From JANPEZ01 sp031423155 (GTDB lineage Bacteria > Actinomycetota > UBA4738 > HRBIN12): a stretch of 10,421 bases of DNA. A program made the translations under genes and the position numbers. Shown here piece by piece: positions 9,806 to 10,421 of this stretch; position 1 is the stretch's first letter, and each line of letters begins with the position of its first letter. The DNA is taken from positions 1 through 10,421 of the forward strand of contig JANPEZ010000155.1 in assembly GCA_031423155.1 (NCBI GenBank), given 5' to 3'. The notes under the pieces were generated by a model. It made no database searches and had not been told where the DNA came from. It was given only the letters and a program-made list of their open reading frames with translations.

Positions 9806-10421
9806 ATGACCTTGCTTCGTCGCTCGCTGATTCTAGTGATCGGGATCTCGTTCGTGCTCCTGGGCTCGCCGCCGGTCGCGAGCAGCGCCGAGCGCGCGGG
9901 ATCGATCCGCACGATCGCCGGTCCGGTCCCCGGAAGCTACATCGTGACGCTCGCCCCGGGGACAGGACGAGTCGCCTCGGCAGCCGCGGATCTCGCCCGC
10001 AGGTACGACGGGAGCCTCGGCTACATCTACCGGTTCGCGCTCCGCGGTTTCGCCGTCCGGATGAACGAGCAGGCCGCGCTGGCGCTCAGCAAGAACCCGC
10101 GCGTAGCATCCGTCGAGCCCGACGGTATAGTGACGGCCGACGACTTGCAGGTCAGCCCGACCTGGGGCTTGGACCGCATCGACCAGCGTTCACTGCCGCT
10201 CGACCAGACATACACGTACAACGCAACCGGCAGCGGCGTCACCGCTTATGTGATCGACACGGGCATCCGTATCACCCACGGCGAGTTCGGTACCCGCGCC
10301 TCCTACGGATACGACGCGGTCGATGGGAGCCTGCCGGCTGATGACTGCCGCGGGCACGGAACGCACGTCGCGGGCACGATCGGCGGCTCCACCTACGGGG
10401 TGGCGAAGGGTGTCAACCTGG
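9806..10421 (+). CDS. Secreted subtilisin-like serine protease (S8, aqualysin/proteinase K type), N-terminal part
   Basis: The frame runs off the window end after 205 residues. A signal peptide (MTLLRRSLILVIGISFVLLG … PVASSA) covers about 1-28. An inhibitor-I9 propeptide follows at about 44-108 (GSYIVTLAPG … ALRGFAVRMNEQAALALSKNPRVASVEPD), then the catalytic domain opens with WGLDRIDQRSLPLD. The catalytic D151 (AYVIDTGI) and H184 (CRGHGTHVAGT) are present; the serine lies beyond the window. The C181 before the catalytic histidine motif and the DRIDQR opening are typical of the aqualysin/proteinase K branch. AGGGGGA (9794-9800) is placed 5 nt before ATG 9806, favouring it over the ATG at 9800. 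The protein should be exported as a zymogen and mature by cleaving its propeptide. The PxKF frame ends 10 nt before, so co-transcription is possible. Confidence 0.9.
   Translation, partial: MTLLRRSLILVIGISFVLLGSPPVASSAERAGSIRTIAGPVPGSYIVTLAPGTGRVASAAADLARRYDGSLGYIYRFALRGFAVRMNEQAALALSKNPRVASVEPDGIVTADDLQVSPTWGLDRIDQRSLPLDQTYTYNATGSGVTAYVIDTGIRITHGEFGTRASYGYDAVDGSLPADDCRGHGTHVAGTIGGSTYGVAKGVNL

Noticed and set aside
9208..9912. Minus-strand frame of 234 codons
   Set aside because: It lies opposite the PxKF domain and the protease signal peptide, shows no recognisable domain and has no supporting RBS.

Overview
This is chromosomal sequence from a high-GC bacterium. The gene order dapF … hflX / lexA – LysM protein – nrdR – nrdJ is a familiar actinobacterial arrangement. 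In Mycobacterium, lexA, the LysM gene chiZ and nrdR are neighbours; in Streptomyces, dapF, hflX, lexA, nrdR and nrdJ lie close together. The SOS boxes have the actinobacterial/Bacillus form CGAAC-N4-GTTCG, and GTG and TTG starts are used. An LL-diaminopimelate aminotransferase (dapL) beside dapF is not typical of Streptomyces or Mycobacterium, so a deep-branching actinobacterial lineage is my best guess (inference).

Layout. Bases 1-2622 (+) hold the end of dapF, then dapL and hflX, tightly packed. lexA (2619-3224, -) converges on hflX and shares a CTAG stop with it. The 113-bp gap upstream of lexA is a divergent SOS control region: one LexA box lies over the lexA -35, a second sits inside the spacer of a promoter facing right, and a third lies in the first codons of a small LysM protein (3338-3628). 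That protein resembles the YneA/ChiZ/DivS class of SOS division inhibitors. Next come nrdR (3687-4163) and the B12-dependent ribonucleotide reductase nrdJ (4325-7060), each preceded by a NrdR-box-like palindrome. A small VOC/glyoxalase-fold gene (7082-7456) and dut (7464-7898) finish the run. The genes from lexA to dut form a coherent locus for DNA-damage response and dNTP supply: LexA senses damage, the LysM protein probably delays division, NrdR tunes reductase expression, NrdJ makes dNTPs and Dut removes dUTP.

Bases 7909-8244 carry a tRNA cluster, Gly(GCC)-Cys(GCA)-Val(GAC), with a good promoter before tRNA-Gly and a strong hairpin between Gly and Cys.

Downstream of tRNA-Val the character changes. 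The 3' half of tRNA-Val plus its trailer is repeated as a diverged direct copy 976 bp downstream (9171-9235, 59/65 identical). The segment between holds only a cupredoxin-like lipoprotein gene on the minus strand and about 300 bp without a gene. This looks like the attL/attR scar of an old integration at the tRNA, or a local duplication. The right-hand copy runs straight into a reading frame whose C-terminal half is a PxKF-type secreted-protein domain but whose N-terminus is translated tRNA sequence, so this gene is probably 5'-truncated. The window ends inside a secreted subtilisin-like (S8) protease starting at 9806.

Overall, the left 8.2 kb is conserved core and the right 2.2 kb is an accessory, rearranged segment rich in exported proteins. 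No CRISPR array, insertion sequence or integrase gene is visible.
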